Of a stretch of DNA of 64,000 bases, positions 51,410 through 60,377 are shown piece after piece; within the stretch, counting starts at the first letter, position 1; the number at the start of each line of letters is the position of its first letter. This DNA is from an uncultured Lachnospiraceae bacterium (GTDB lineage: Bacteria; Bacillota; Clostridia; Lachnospirales; Lachnospiraceae). The stretch spans positions 1 to 64,000 of the forward strand of contig CAJUQY010000011.1 in assembly GCA_910588815.1 (NCBI GenBank), read 5' to 3'. Under the pieces are notes generated by a model. It had not been told where the DNA came from. It made no database searches and worked only from the letters and a program-made list of their open reading frames with translations. Both the position numbers and the translations under genes were made by a program.

Positions 51410-53149
51410 TTATCCAGTATTTGCAGCTTTATAAAAACCGGCATAAATCCCGTCCCGCCTAAGAAGCTCCTCATGGGTTCCCTGCTCGGCAATGCCGTCG
51501 TCGGTCATGACCAGGATTTTTTCCGCGTTGCGGATGGTGGAGAGCCGGTGGGCAATCACAAAGGTGGTCCGCCCCCTCGCCAGCCGTTCCAGGGCCTCCT
51601 GCACCATGCGTTCGCTCTCATTGTCCAGGGCGCTGGTAGCCTCGTCAAAAATCAGAATCGCAGGGTTTTTCAAAAATACCCTTGCCAGGGAAAGCCGCTG
51701 CTTCTGGCCGCCGGAGAGCTTCACCCCCCTCTGGCCGATATCCGTGTGATATCCGTCTGGAAGCTCCAGGATAAAGGAATGGGCGCCGGCGGCCTTCGCC
51801 GCCGCGACAACCTCCTCCTCAGAGGCGTCCTTTTTCCCGTAACAGATATTCTCATAGACTGTCCCGGCAAAAAGGTAGACATCCTGCTGGACGATACCGA
51901 TGTTGCTCCGCAGGCTTTTCAAAGTGATCCCCCGGATATCTGTCCCGTCCAGGGTAATCCTGCCGCCGCTCACCTCGTAAAACCGCGGGATCAGGCTGCA
52001 CAGAGTCGATTTTCCCACACCGGAGGACCCCACCAGGGCAATATATTCGCCCGGCCTCACCTCCATGTCCAGATGATGGAGCACGTCTCCTTTCGAGGAG
52101 GTATATCGGAAATCCACCTGTTCAAACCGAATTTCACCTTTTACCTGGCCGATCTCTCTGGCATCCGGCGCGTCTTCAATATCCGGCTGAACCGCGAGGA
52201 TCTCCCGGAACCTCCCATAGCCCGACATGCCGTTCTGGAACTGCTCCGTAAAGCTGACCAGCCGCTTGATGGGATCGGTAAAATTGCCGACCATCAAGAG
52301 AAAGGCCACCAAGTCCGCCGGATTCAGCTCTCCTCTGGACAGGAGCAGGGCTCCCACGGAGATCACCACCACCGTCATCAGGGTGGCAAACGCCCCCAGG
52401 CCCGCATTGTAGGCTCCCATGTACCGGTAGCTGTTCCTCTTGCTCTCCAGAAACCTCTGGTTTCCTACGTCAAACTTTTCCATCTCCGCATCTTCATTGC
52501 CGAAGGATTTCACCACCCGGATGCCCGAAAGGCTGTCCTCAATCTGGGCATTGACATCGGCAATCCGCTCCCGGTTCCGCCTGAAGGCCCGCTTCATCTT
52601 CTTGTTGAGAAAAACCGCATAAAAAAGCATGAAGGGAAGGAGGGCGGCCGCCGACAGAGCCAGAGGCGCATTGATAAACAGAAGGATCACCAGGGAGCCG
52701 GCCATGCGGATCAGGGAAATGATCAGATCCTCCGGCCCGTGGTGCCACAGCTCGCTGATATCAAAAAGATCATTGGTCACACGGGACATGAGCTGGCCGA
52801 TTTTCTGTTCGTCGTAAAAGGCAAAGGACAGCTTCTGATAATGGGCAAAAAGCTCGTGGCGCATATCCCGCTCCATCTTTGCCCCCATGATGTGGCCGAA
52901 ATAGCCGATATAATAGTTGCAGCCAAATTCCAGAACCACAAGCCCGGCCATCAAAAGAGCCAGCCTGAGGATCGTTTCCGCCGCCTCTTTTGTCTCGTAA
53001 TAGATGACCGTCCCCGTAATGTGGCGGATGATCAGCGGGATCACCAGCGTCACCGCCGCCCCCAGGCAGGCAAAAAACATATCGCTCAAGAACAGGCCCA
53101 GATAAGGTCTGTAATAGGAAAGAAAGCTTTTTCTCTTTTCAGTTTTCAT
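51410..53149 (-). CDS. ABC exporter, fused permease-ATPase (MsbA/LmrA-like)
   Basis: A 579-residue half-transporter: six membrane helices in residues 1-310, then the nucleotide-binding domain with Walker A LVGSSGVGKSTL, Q-loop GIVQQDVYLFAG, signature VKLSGGQKQRLSLARV, Walker B AILIFDEATSALD and H-loop FVIAHRLSTI. It works as a dimer; no second half-transporter is beside it, so a homodimer is likely. Substrate (lipid, drug or peptide) is unknown. It overlaps the glucokinase gene end by 11 bases, suggesting one transcript. Confidence 0.93.
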   Translation of the reverse strand: MKTEKRKSFLSYYRPYLGLFLSDMFFACLGAAVTLVIPLIIRHITGTVIYYETKEAAETILRLALLMAGLVVLEFGCNYYIGYFGHIMGAKMERDMRHELFAHYQKLSFAFYDEQKIGQLMSRVTNDLFDISELWHHGPEDLIISLIRMAGSLVILLFINAPLALSAAALLPFMLFYAVFLNKKMKRAFRRNRERIADVNAQIEDSLSGIRVVKSFGNEDAEMEKFDVGNQRFLESKRNSYRYMGAYNAGLGAFATLMTVVVISVGALLLSRGELNPADLVAFLLMVGNFTDPIKRLVSFTEQFQNGMSGYGRFREILAVQPDIEDAPDAREIGQVKGEIRFEQVDFRYTSSKGDVLHHLDMEVRPGEYIALVGSSGVGKSTLCSLIPRFYEVSGGRITLDGTDIRGITLKSLRSNIGIVQQDVYLFAGTVYENICYGKKDASEEEVVAAAKAAGAHSFILELPDGYHTDIGQRGVKLSGGQKQRLSLARVFLKNPAILIFDEATSALDNESERMVQEALERLARGRTTFVIAHRLSTIRNAEKILVMTDDGIAEQGTHEELLRRDGIYAGFYKAANTG

Positions 53150-54092
53150 CGATGATCATTTTGGCGGAGCCATAAATGCCGGCATCGTTTCCGAGTGTCG
53201 CCAGGGCAAGCTTCGCCTTCTCCTTTGTCAGTACAATCAGGGGATCATAATGCTTCTGCAAAAGGTCAAGCAGATACTGCCCGGCCTTGGACACGCCGCC
53301 GCCGATGACGAACACCTGCGGATCGACCACCTGGGAAACGTAGGCCAGCGCCCGGCCCAGGTACATCATGCAGTAATCGGCCACTTCTTCCGCCAGGCTG
53401 TCTCCCGCCTTCGCCGCGTCGAACACATCCTTCGCCGTCACGTCCGCCTTGTCTCTGAGTACGGAAGGCCTGTCCGACTCCCGCATAAAACGCCTTGCGA
53501 TCCGGGCCACCCCCGTCGCCGAGGCAATCTGCTCCAGACATCCCCTGTTCCCGCAGTTGCAGGCTTCCGGCTCCGGCCAGTTCCAGTCCATGACCATGTG
53601 GCCGATCTCCCCGCCCATGCCTTTGCTGCCCGCCACGATATGGCCGTCCAGGATCACGCCTCCTCCCACACCGGTGCCCAGGGTCACGGCCACCACATCC
53701 CGGTAACCCTTGCCGCCCCCCTGCCACATCTCGCCGAGGGCCGCCACGTTGGCGTCATTCCCGCCCTTTACGGGAATTCCGCCTAAAAGCTCCGAAAGCT
53801 CCTTCACCGGATTCCAGTCATGGATGCCGATATTGACGATCACTTCCACGTATCCGTCTGGGCGGATGGGCCCCGGCACACCGATCCCGGCCCCGGCAAG
53901 ATCCGAAAGGACAAGGCCCGCCTCTTTCATATTTTTCTTAATGGATTCTGCAATATCCGGACACACATGCCGCCCGGCGTCTTCCTTCCTGGTGGGAATC
54001 TCCCATTTCGTGACCAGGGCGCCGTCCTCTTTAAACAGCCCCAGCTTTGCCGTCGTTCCCCCCAAATCCACACCTGCATAAATTCTGCTCAT
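53139..54092 (-). CDS. glk: Glucokinase (ROK family)
   Basis: A 317-residue ROK kinase. The phosphate-binding start is YAGVDLGGTTAKLGLF; the sugar site includes GNDANVAALGEMWQG and GTGVGGGVILDGHI; the zinc motif is CNCGNRGCLEQ. Such enzymes phosphorylate glucose with ATP in Firmicutes; other hexoses are possible. ATG at 54092 with GGAGGAG upstream is chosen over an in-frame start seven codons earlier. A promoter-like TTGCAA/TAAAAT pair with a 16-base spacer lies in the 54093-54183 gap. Confidence 0.93.
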   Translation of the reverse strand: MSRIYAGVDLGGTTAKLGLFKEDGALVTKWEIPTRKEDAGRHVCPDIAESIKKNMKEAGLVLSDLAGAGIGVPGPIRPDGYVEVIVNIGIHDWNPVKELSELLGGIPVKGGNDANVAALGEMWQGGGKGYRDVVAVTLGTGVGGGVILDGHIVAGSKGMGGEIGHMVMDWNWPEPEACNCGNRGCLEQIASATGVARIARRFMRESDRPSVLRDKADVTAKDVFDAAKAGDSLAEEVADYCMMYLGRALAYVSQVVDPQVFVIGGGVSKAGQYLLDLLQKHYDPLIVLTKEKAKLALATLGNDAGIYGSAKMIIDEN

Positions 54093-54183
54093 ACATTTCT
54101 CCTCCGTCTTCATAAAGCCGTTTTCACATCCCGGCCTTTTCCCTTTATTTTACCCGATATCAAAAAATTTGCAAAGGAAATCT

Positions 54184-55575
54184 TTATTTCCCTTTCGTAA
54201 TCCCTTTATTCCTCCGAAACAGCCGCCCGGTGAGCGCCAGCATAGTGGTAAAGCTGGCCGTCCCGCCGATAAAATTGGAGATCGGCTCTGCCAGAAATAC
54301 TCCCATCACGCCGAGCCCTGCCACATGGGGCAGAATCAGTGTCAAAGGAACCACGATGATGATTTTCCGCAGCAAGGAAAAGAACACGGACTGTTTTGCC
54401 ATGCCAAGTCCCACAAAGGTGGACTGGCCCACAAACTGGAAAGCCATCATAAAGAAGCCGAAGAAGTAGATATGAAGGGCTGGTACGCCTTTGGCAAGCA
54501 GCTCCGTATCGGAATTGAAGATCCGCATCAGCGGTTCCGGAAACAGGAACAGGATTCCCCAGGCGAGAAGCATATAAGAGACTCCCATCGCCGTCACAAA
54601 GGCAATGCTTTTTTTGATCCGATCATAGGCTCCGGCTCCCAGATTGAAGCCCAGCACTGGCTGGGACGCATTGGTAAGTCCCTGCATAGGCATGGACACT
54701 ACATCCCGCACAGAGTTTAAGATGGTCATCACCCCCACGTAAACATCGCCGCCGAAATCCCGGAGCGTGGCGTTGCAGGCGATCTGCACCGCCCCGTTGG
54801 AGGCATATACCACAAATCCCGCCATTCCCAAGCTTATGATCTCTTTTAGCAGCCTGCCCTCCGGCCGCATTCCGGTTTTCTGAAGGCGAAAGAGCGTCTT
54901 TTTTCCCAGAAGAAATTTTAACACCCAGGTCGCCGACAAAAGCTGGGAAAGGATCGTAGCCAGCGCCGCCCCCGACACCCCCATACCAAACACGAAAATA
55001 AAGAGTGGATCCAGGGCAATATTGACCGCAGCTCCGATCAGGACCGTCGCCATGCCGGTTCCGGAAAAGCCCTGGGCATTGATGAAGCCGTTCATTCCCG
55101 TGCCGATCATGGCAAAGGGCGTCCCCATCAGATAGAGCCGCAGGTACTCGGCCGCATAGGGATAGCTGGCATCGCTGGCGCCGAACAAATACAGCACCGG
55201 CTTCAGAAACAGATAACAGGCCGCCATCAGAAGCATGCTGCAGATACAGAGCATGGAAAAGGTATTCCCCATGATCTTCCCGGCTCTCACCCCGTCCTGT
55301 CTTCCTCTCGCAATGGAAAACAGCGGCGCCCCGCCCATACCAAACAGGTTGGTAAATGCCATAATCAACGTGATGACCGGAAAGGTCAGCCCCAGTCCGG
55401 TCAGTGCCATGGCCGATCCCCCCGGCAGATGCCCGATGTAAATGCGGTCCACGATGTTATAAAGCATCTGGACCAGTTGGGCAACGGTCATGGGGACCGC
55501 CAGTGCGATGATATGTCTGTATACACTTCCTGCTGAAAAGTCGTTCTGCTTCTCCTTCTGTTCCAAATCTGCCAC
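54184..55575 (-). CDS. MATE family efflux transporter
   Basis: A 463-residue, 12-helix MatE protein with two homologous halves: LAVPMTVAQLVQMLYNIVDRIYIGHLPG at the start, TNLFGMGGAPLFSIARGR, and NASQPVLGFNLGAGAYDRIKKSI opening the second half. It exports cationic drugs or metabolites using Na+ or H+. The frame opens with GTG at 55575, right against GGGGAG; a TTG at 55566 has better spacing (8 bases) and may be the true start. It is monocistronic. Confidence 0.93.
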   Translation of the reverse strand: MADLEQKEKQNDFSAGSVYRHIIALAVPMTVAQLVQMLYNIVDRIYIGHLPGGSAMALTGLGLTFPVITLIMAFTNLFGMGGAPLFSIARGRQDGVRAGKIMGNTFSMLCICSMLLMAACYLFLKPVLYLFGASDASYPYAAEYLRLYLMGTPFAMIGTGMNGFINAQGFSGTGMATVLIGAAVNIALDPLFIFVFGMGVSGAALATILSQLLSATWVLKFLLGKKTLFRLQKTGMRPEGRLLKEIISLGMAGFVVYASNGAVQIACNATLRDFGGDVYVGVMTILNSVRDVVSMPMQGLTNASQPVLGFNLGAGAYDRIKKSIAFVTAMGVSYMLLAWGILFLFPEPLMRIFNSDTELLAKGVPALHIYFFGFFMMAFQFVGQSTFVGLGMAKQSVFFSLLRKIIIVVPLTLILPHVAGLGVMGVFLAEPISNFIGGTASFTTMLALTGRLFRRNKGITKGK

Positions 55576-55668
55576 CTCCCCGATCTGTTTCCATTGTAGA
55601 CGACTTGACAGAGAAAGTAAATAGACGGAAGTCTCACCAGAAATTTTCGCTTTCCGAAGCTTTTCACC

Positions 55669-56436
55669 TCATTCGACGGGCAGATAATAAACCTGGAGCT
55701 TGCCCGTAAGCCCGTTGACCGTGATCTGGGCGCGCACGCCGAAGATCCGCTCGATGTTCTCTTCTGTGATCACTTCTGCCGGCGTTCCCGACCGGATGAT
55801 CTGTCCCTGTTCCATCAGAAGGATCCTGTCGCAGTACATGGCCGCCAGATTCAGGTCGTGGATTGATGCAAAGATTGTAATGCCCTGCTTTTTTAAGGTC
55901 TGCATGATCTGATACTGGAAGCGGATGTCCAGATGATTGGTCGGCTCATCGAGCACGATCAGACGGCTTTCCTGGACCAGCGCCCTGGCTAAGAGCACCC
56001 GCTGCTTTTCCCCGCCGGAGAGACTCAGGTAGGAACGGTGCTCATAGCCCTCAAGCCCCACCTCTCTGATGAAACGCAGGCAGATCTCCCGGTCCTCCTT
56101 CTTCTCACCCTCCAAAAATTTCCTGTGGGAGTATCTCCCGTACATGACCATATCCATCACTTCCAGGTCAAATTCCACGCTGTTTTCCTGGGCCATGACG
56201 GCGATCTCCTTCGCCATCTCCCGAGCCGCTAATCCGCAGACGTCCTTTCCGTCCACAAACACGGTATCCCGTTCCGGCTTATATGTCCTGTAGATCGCCT
56301 TTAACAGAGTAGATTTCCCACATCCATTTGGTCCGACCAGCCCGACAAATTCTCCTTCCCCGATCTCCAGGGAAATGTCCTTGAGGATAGGAGTTTTGTC
56401 GATCTGGTAATTCAGTTGTTTGACATGTAAACGCAT
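55669..56436 (-). CDS. btuD: ABC transporter ATPase, corrinoid/siderophore type (BtuD-like)
   Basis: A 255-residue ATPase of the FecE/BtuD branch: Walker A GLVGPNGCGKSTLLKAI, signature LSLSGGEKQRVLLARAL, Walker B LIVLDEPTNHLD, and H-loop FASIHDLNLAAMYCD. ATG at 56436 follows GGAGGAG. It is the third gene of a binding protein-permease-ATPase operon. Because the operon begins with a probable cobalamin riboswitch, corrinoid is the favoured substrate; without it the family alone could mean iron-siderophore or heme. Confidence 0.9.
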   Translation of the reverse strand: MRLHVKQLNYQIDKTPILKDISLEIGEGEFVGLVGPNGCGKSTLLKAIYRTYKPERDTVFVDGKDVCGLAAREMAKEIAVMAQENSVEFDLEVMDMVMYGRYSHRKFLEGEKKEDREICLRFIREVGLEGYEHRSYLSLSGGEKQRVLLARALVQESRLIVLDEPTNHLDIRFQYQIMQTLKKQGITIFASIHDLNLAAMYCDRILLMEQGQIIRSGTPAEVITEENIERIFGVRAQITVNGLTGKLQVYYLPVE

Positions 56437-56445
56437 ACGCTCCTC

Positions 56446-57501
56446 CTATCTGGCTTTGCTGCTGCGGATCAGATACAAAAAGAAGGGCGCCCCGATCAGG
56501 GCGGAAATGATCCCGATGGGTAACTCCTCCGGGGCCACGATGACCCTTGACACCACATCGGCCATCATGGTAAAAAGTCCTCCCACCAGGATCACCGCCG
56601 GGATCAGGCGTTTATGCTTCGATCCGACGACCGTCCTCACCATGTGCGGAACCACCAGGCCGATAAAGCCGATCACGCCGCTCACAGAAACCACGACGCC
56701 TGTCAGCACCGTCGCCATCAGAATGATGACCAGCTTGATCCTTTTTGTATTGACGCCCAGATTTTCCGCCACATCGTCTCCCAGAAGCAGTACGTCTAAA
56801 TCCCGCACAAACAACATGATGATGACAATGGCGACAGCAAAAACGATCGCCACATATCCGGTTTTTCCCCAGCTCGCCCCGCTTAAGGAGCCGACCATCC
56901 AGTACTGAGCCGTTTTCGTTTTGTCCGATCCGGTGTGAAATCCATAGATCATCAGATTTGTCAGGGCCGTAAACAGCGCAGAAGTCGCGATTCCCGCCAG
57001 CACAAGCCGGGTGGACGTGATCCGGCCCTTCATGGATGCTATCTTCAAAGAAAGGGTAATGGAAACGGCGGCGCCGGCCGTCGCGCCGAATATGGTAGAA
57101 TACCCGCCCGCAAAGCGGAAAACTCCGAGTATGATGGCGCAGACGGCTCCCGCGGAAGCTCCGGAGGAAATTCCCAGCACGTAAGGATCTGCCAGAGAAT
57201 TTTTTGTCAACGCCTGCATCAGCACGCCGCAGACAGACAGTCCTGCCCCGACGATACAAGCCATCAGGACGCGGGGAAAACGGATATTCCAGATGATGGT
57301 CTCCACATTATCCTCCCAGGTGCGGGCAAATAATTCCCGCCCTGTGGCCCTGTTTACAATGATCTTTCCAATCTCCCCGGGATTGATCTCCACCGCTCCG
57401 ATCAGAATAGAAAGACAGGCAGCAATTACGATCAGGACACAGATGCCTGCGATCAGTGTCAGATACTGTGTCCGGCTTCGGATTTTATGTTGGCTTGCCA
57501 T
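56446..57501 (-). CDS. btuC: ABC transporter permease, FecCD/BtuC family
   Basis: A 351-residue permease with about ten helices: IWNIRFPRVLMACIVGAGLSVCGVLMQALTKNSLADPYVLGISSGASAGA and VSVSGVIGFIGLVVPHMVRTVVGSKHKRLIP are the family signatures (ATPase-contact loop included). ATG at 57501 follows AAGGAG. Nine bases separate it from the ATPase gene. A hairpin lies between it and the binding-protein gene, which often lowers permease expression relative to the binding protein. Confidence 0.93.
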   Translation of the reverse strand: MASQHKIRSRTQYLTLIAGICVLIVIAACLSILIGAVEINPGEIGKIIVNRATGRELFARTWEDNVETIIWNIRFPRVLMACIVGAGLSVCGVLMQALTKNSLADPYVLGISSGASAGAVCAIILGVFRFAGGYSTIFGATAGAAVSITLSLKIASMKGRITSTRLVLAGIATSALFTALTNLMIYGFHTGSDKTKTAQYWMVGSLSGASWGKTGYVAIVFAVAIVIIMLFVRDLDVLLLGDDVAENLGVNTKRIKLVIILMATVLTGVVVSVSGVIGFIGLVVPHMVRTVVGSKHKRLIPAVILVGGLFTMMADVVSRVIVAPEELPIGIISALIGAPFFLYLIRSSKAR

Positions 57502-57529
57502 TTGCTTCTCCTTCACCTTTGTCTCAAAC

Positions 57530-57558
57530 AGAGGCCCCGCCGCAGGGACGGAACCTCT
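57530..57558 (-). terminator. Intra-operon hairpin between binding protein and permease
   Basis: The inverted repeat AGAGG-CC/GG-AACCTCT folds 57530-57558 into a GC-rich stem in the 78-base gap. No T-run follows, so partial termination or mRNA stabilisation is inferred. Confidence 0.5.
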
Positions 57559-57579
57559 TCTTTCGCGTCTTGTTCACTC

Positions 57580-58707
57580 TCAATTCTGAAACAGCTCCGG
57601 GTAAAGCTGTGCGGCAATGGTCTCCACCAGCTTCGCGGAGCCCGCCGAGCCCTGCATGTCCGCGCAGCAGGCCGAAATGATCTTTCCTTCTTTTACCGCT
57701 TTCAAATCTTTTGTCGCATCGTTGTTTCGGAGAAATTCTGTCTTCTCTTCCACATCGCCGTCGTAATCCAGGATCAGGATCACATCGGGATCCCGCTCCA
57801 CCACCTCTTCCCAGGAAGGCGTCGCCCAGCCGGCCTCAATATCATCAAAAATGGAAATGCCTCCGGCCAGCTTCAGGATATCTCCCGGCATTCCCTGGCA
57901 GGCGGTAAAGGGCGCCTCTTCTCCGGAATCGTAGGCAAAGACTGTGATCGGATTCTCATATGCTTCTTCTCCCAGAGTGTCATTCACCTTCTGCAGGGTA
58001 TCCTTCATGGCCTGTACCTTCTCTGCCGCCAGAGCTTCTACCTTGAAGATCTGCCCCAGCACTTCGTAATCCTTGTAAAGGTCCTCAAAAGTGGCATGGT
58101 CGGAGCAAACATAAGGAAAATACATGGCGATTCCATTATCATTACAAAATTCAGAGCTGAAATTCTTATCCGAAAATACGGAATCCCAGCCGATCAGGAA
58201 ATCACAGTTGGTCGCCAAAAGCTCTTCCTTTGACATGGAAGAAAGGTTTTTCCCCGCCTCCAAAAGCTGGGGCACCGAGTCTCTGGCAGGATATTCCGAC
58301 ACCAGGCTCCAGCAGGAGCCCCTGGTAAAGCCCGCCATCTGTCCTTCCAGACCCAGGTCAAAGAAAAGATCCGCCATCTGATCCCCCGAGGCCACGATGT
58401 GGGAAGGCATTTTCGTGAAGGTATACTCCACGTTCTCTCCCAGGCCGGAGCGCTCTAGGTTCAGTGTGATCGTCACCGGTTCATAATCTCCTTCACCGAC
58501 AGCTTCCGTTGTTTCCGCCCCTTTTGTTTCTTCCTGGGTATCAGAAGCTTCTTCTGCGTTCCCTTCTGTGTTTAACTTAGTATTTTTCTCATTTTCAGCG
58601 TTTTCTGTCGTTCCCGTGACTCCCTTATTTTCGCTGTTCCCGCACCCTGCAAGGAGGACAGCAAGCATTGCGCAGCACAATACGGCTGCGAGTAATTTCT
58701 TTTTCAT
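57580..58707 (-). CDS. btuF: ABC transporter substrate-binding lipoprotein, BtuF/FepB-like
   Basis: A 375-residue lipoprotein with lipobox LAVLLAGC near residue 22, a Glu/Thr/Asn-rich linker of about 50 residues, and a class III helical-backbone binding fold (PSHIVASGDQMADLFFDLGLEGQMAGFTRG; LLATNCDFLIGW; WEEVVERDPDVILILDYD). ATG at 58707 follows AAAGGAGAAT. Class III proteins carry corrinoids, siderophores or heme; the riboswitch upstream points to corrinoid. Next are the permease and ATPase genes. Confidence 0.9.
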   Translation of the reverse strand: MKKKLLAAVLCCAMLAVLLAGCGNSENKGVTGTTENAENEKNTKLNTEGNAEEASDTQEETKGAETTEAVGEGDYEPVTITLNLERSGLGENVEYTFTKMPSHIVASGDQMADLFFDLGLEGQMAGFTRGSCWSLVSEYPARDSVPQLLEAGKNLSSMSKEELLATNCDFLIGWDSVFSDKNFSSEFCNDNGIAMYFPYVCSDHATFEDLYKDYEVLGQIFKVEALAAEKVQAMKDTLQKVNDTLGEEAYENPITVFAYDSGEEAPFTACQGMPGDILKLAGGISIFDDIEAGWATPSWEEVVERDPDVILILDYDGDVEEKTEFLRNNDATKDLKAVKEGKIISACCADMQGSAGSAKLVETIAAQLYPELFQN

Positions 58708-58843
58708 AATATATTCTCCTTTTGTACGCTTTTGGGATCATTACTTCGAGATAATCTTTGAGATATAACTGGATTTTTCAGAACTTTAAGAAGAATTCAA
58801 ACCCTCGTCCCCTTTCTCCTTCCCCTTACCGGGAATTTGCAAG

Positions 58844-59007
58844 ATAACTCCAACAAGTCTTAGGACTTGGCATCAACCGCAATCCCGCCTTCTCACAGAA
58901 ACGCATCCTGCAATGGCCTTCCGGGACCTTGTCCGCCTTACCTCAGGTGTAAGCTGCCAGTGAATTCCACACTGTTCCTTTTTAAGCCTCAACGGCATTG
59001 GAGTTAT
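58844..59007 (-). ncRNA. Probable cobalamin riboswitch (variant)
   Basis: A perfect 10-bp closing stem (58844-58853 with 58998-59007) encloses, on the minus strand, blocks resembling the cobalamin consensus in order: AAAAAGGAAC, a GTG-GGAATT-CAC hairpin then GGCAGC, GGCGGACAAGG, GAGAAGGCGG, GTTGATGCCAAGTC and AAGACTTG, which correspond to the family's GGGAA, AAUC, GACGAA, GGGAAGGCG, GAUGAxGCxAAGUC and AGACCUG blocks. The normally conserved CCGCxACUG loop is replaced by ACACCTGAGG. The 58708-58843 leader to the start codon lacks a clear terminator, so control may be translational. It lies directly before the corrinoid-type transporter. Confidence 0.75.
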
Positions 59008-59039
59008 TTGTAACTCGGTCAGAATTTACAAACATTACC

Positions 59040-59068
59040 ATTATAATATATAGTTTTTGGAATTTCAA
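59040..59068 (-). promoter_or_regulatory. Promoter of the corrinoid transporter operon
   Basis: A -35 TTGAAA (59063-59068) and perfect -10 TATAAT (59040-59045) with a 17-base spacer; transcription would start about 25 bases before the riboswitch. Confidence 0.8.
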
Positions 59069-59115
59069 GTCTTTTTGCAGGATTGGCATGTCACAGTGGA
59101 CGACAAAAAGTTTTA

Positions 59116-60285
59116 TTAAGAGGTCCACCTTGTCACCTGCGAATATTCATCCACATACTGCCCGTTTACAAACAGCTGTATGACGATACCCTTCCCTGTC
59201 CTGGTCTCCAGAAGCTCATCACCGACATACACCGGAATCTCCACATCACTGTCTGACTCGGATACCGCCAGCAAAACCTCGTCCTCAGTATTTGTGACGA
59301 CTCTGTAAAGATTTTGCTCTGATTCGACGATCGTACCTTCATAATAGATCTCTTCATAGGTTTCATGATAAGCTCCGTCTGTCCCATCCGACGCGGCATA
59401 TACGGCCGCCGTTCCAAGCTCCTCGTTTTCCGTCCACGTATACATGAGAAGATCCATGGCGGATTGACCGGAGGATGAGGTATATCCTCCGCTCAGCTCT
59501 AAATATTCGACCCGTTCCGGAGCAATCTTCATTTCCTGAGCTTCGTCAGGCGTCTCTTCGTCAGAGCTTTCCGCAGAAGCGCTTTCCGAATCGGTTTCTG
59601 AATCCGTTTCTTCTATCTGCTGCGTTTCTTCCTCCTGCGCAGTTTCAACTGTCTGGGTGAGCTCCTGGGACAATTCCGGGACAGCATAAGCAGGAATGTC
59701 CTCTGCAGTCAGTGGTTCCTTCTCTACCTGCCCCTGACCGCTCTGCAGCATAAAATCGGCTTTTTCGCCGGCGGTGACCTGCCCAAAGCTTTTCCCCAGT
59801 GTAGAAACGCATTCCACGGTTCCCTCTAAAAGACATACCTGGATATGCCCTTCGTCCATGATGGTGATCCACCCGCAGGTGCCACGGATCCCGACCGTTA
59901 AGGTAGACGTGCGGATATTCATGGTTTCATCGTCGGAAAGAGGCTCTGTCACATGAAAGAAAACGCTGCCGCGGCCGACGAGGATCTCAAGCATGCCGTC
60001 TTCTTTCTGAATTTCGACATTGGTTGCGGCGTCCATTTTGGCCAGTTTGGTACTGTCCAGATCAATCCAGGCATAGCTTTCAATCTCTGTAGCCAGACGG
60101 TAACCGGAATATAAACCCATCCGGCTGACCAAATCCATACTCTTTCCTTCCGAATCAGCAACCGAAACGCTGCCTTCCGTTTTCATTAAATACATGGTAG
60201 CGGCTTTCTGTGACTGTCCGCAGGCCGTGAGTAAAAATATCAACAGGATCAGGCCGATTACCTGTCGGAATTTGTTTTTTATCAT
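59116..60285 (-). CDS. FecR-domain lipoprotein
   Basis: A 389-residue lipoprotein with signal and lipobox (IFLLTAC at about residue 22). Residues 35-175 form a FecR-like beta domain (YLMKTEGSVSVADSEGKSMDL; NIRTSTLTVGIRGTCGWITIMD), then comes an acidic low-complexity region (QEEETQQIEETDSETDSES) and a C-terminal beta-rich domain ending in QLFVNGQYVDEYSQVTRW. In Gram-negatives FecR passes iron signals to a sigma factor; here no sigma factor or receptor is near, so it may be a surface structural protein. ATG at 60285 follows GGAG. It sits just upstream of the corrinoid transporter but ends before that promoter. Confidence 0.85.
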   Translation of the reverse strand: MIKNKFRQVIGLILLIFLLTACGQSQKAATMYLMKTEGSVSVADSEGKSMDLVSRMGLYSGYRLATEIESYAWIDLDSTKLAKMDAATNVEIQKEDGMLEILVGRGSVFFHVTEPLSDDETMNIRTSTLTVGIRGTCGWITIMDEGHIQVCLLEGTVECVSTLGKSFGQVTAGEKADFMLQSGQGQVEKEPLTAEDIPAYAVPELSQELTQTVETAQEEETQQIEETDSETDSESASAESSDEETPDEAQEMKIAPERVEYLELSGGYTSSSGQSAMDLLMYTWTENEELGTAAVYAASDGTDGAYHETYEEIYYEGTIVESEQNLYRVVTNTEDEVLLAVSESDSDVEIPVYVGDELLETRTGKGIVIQLFVNGQYVDEYSQVTRWTS

Positions 60286-60377
60286 CGTTTTTCTCCGTTT
60301 CCGTACTCATTTTCAAATGTTGACCGGATTCTATTGTATCAGAATAGCCGGTATCTTTCAAATACCGGAAAATGGTA

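Noticed and set aside
51395..53155. Open frame of 586 codons opposite the ABC exporter
   Set aside because: It mirrors the whole exporter gene and has no recognisable domain or ribosome site; the exporter has all ABC motifs.
58708..58843. Rho-independent terminator as riboswitch expression platform
   Set aside because: The purine-rich leader shows no stem followed by a T-run, so no terminator is claimed.
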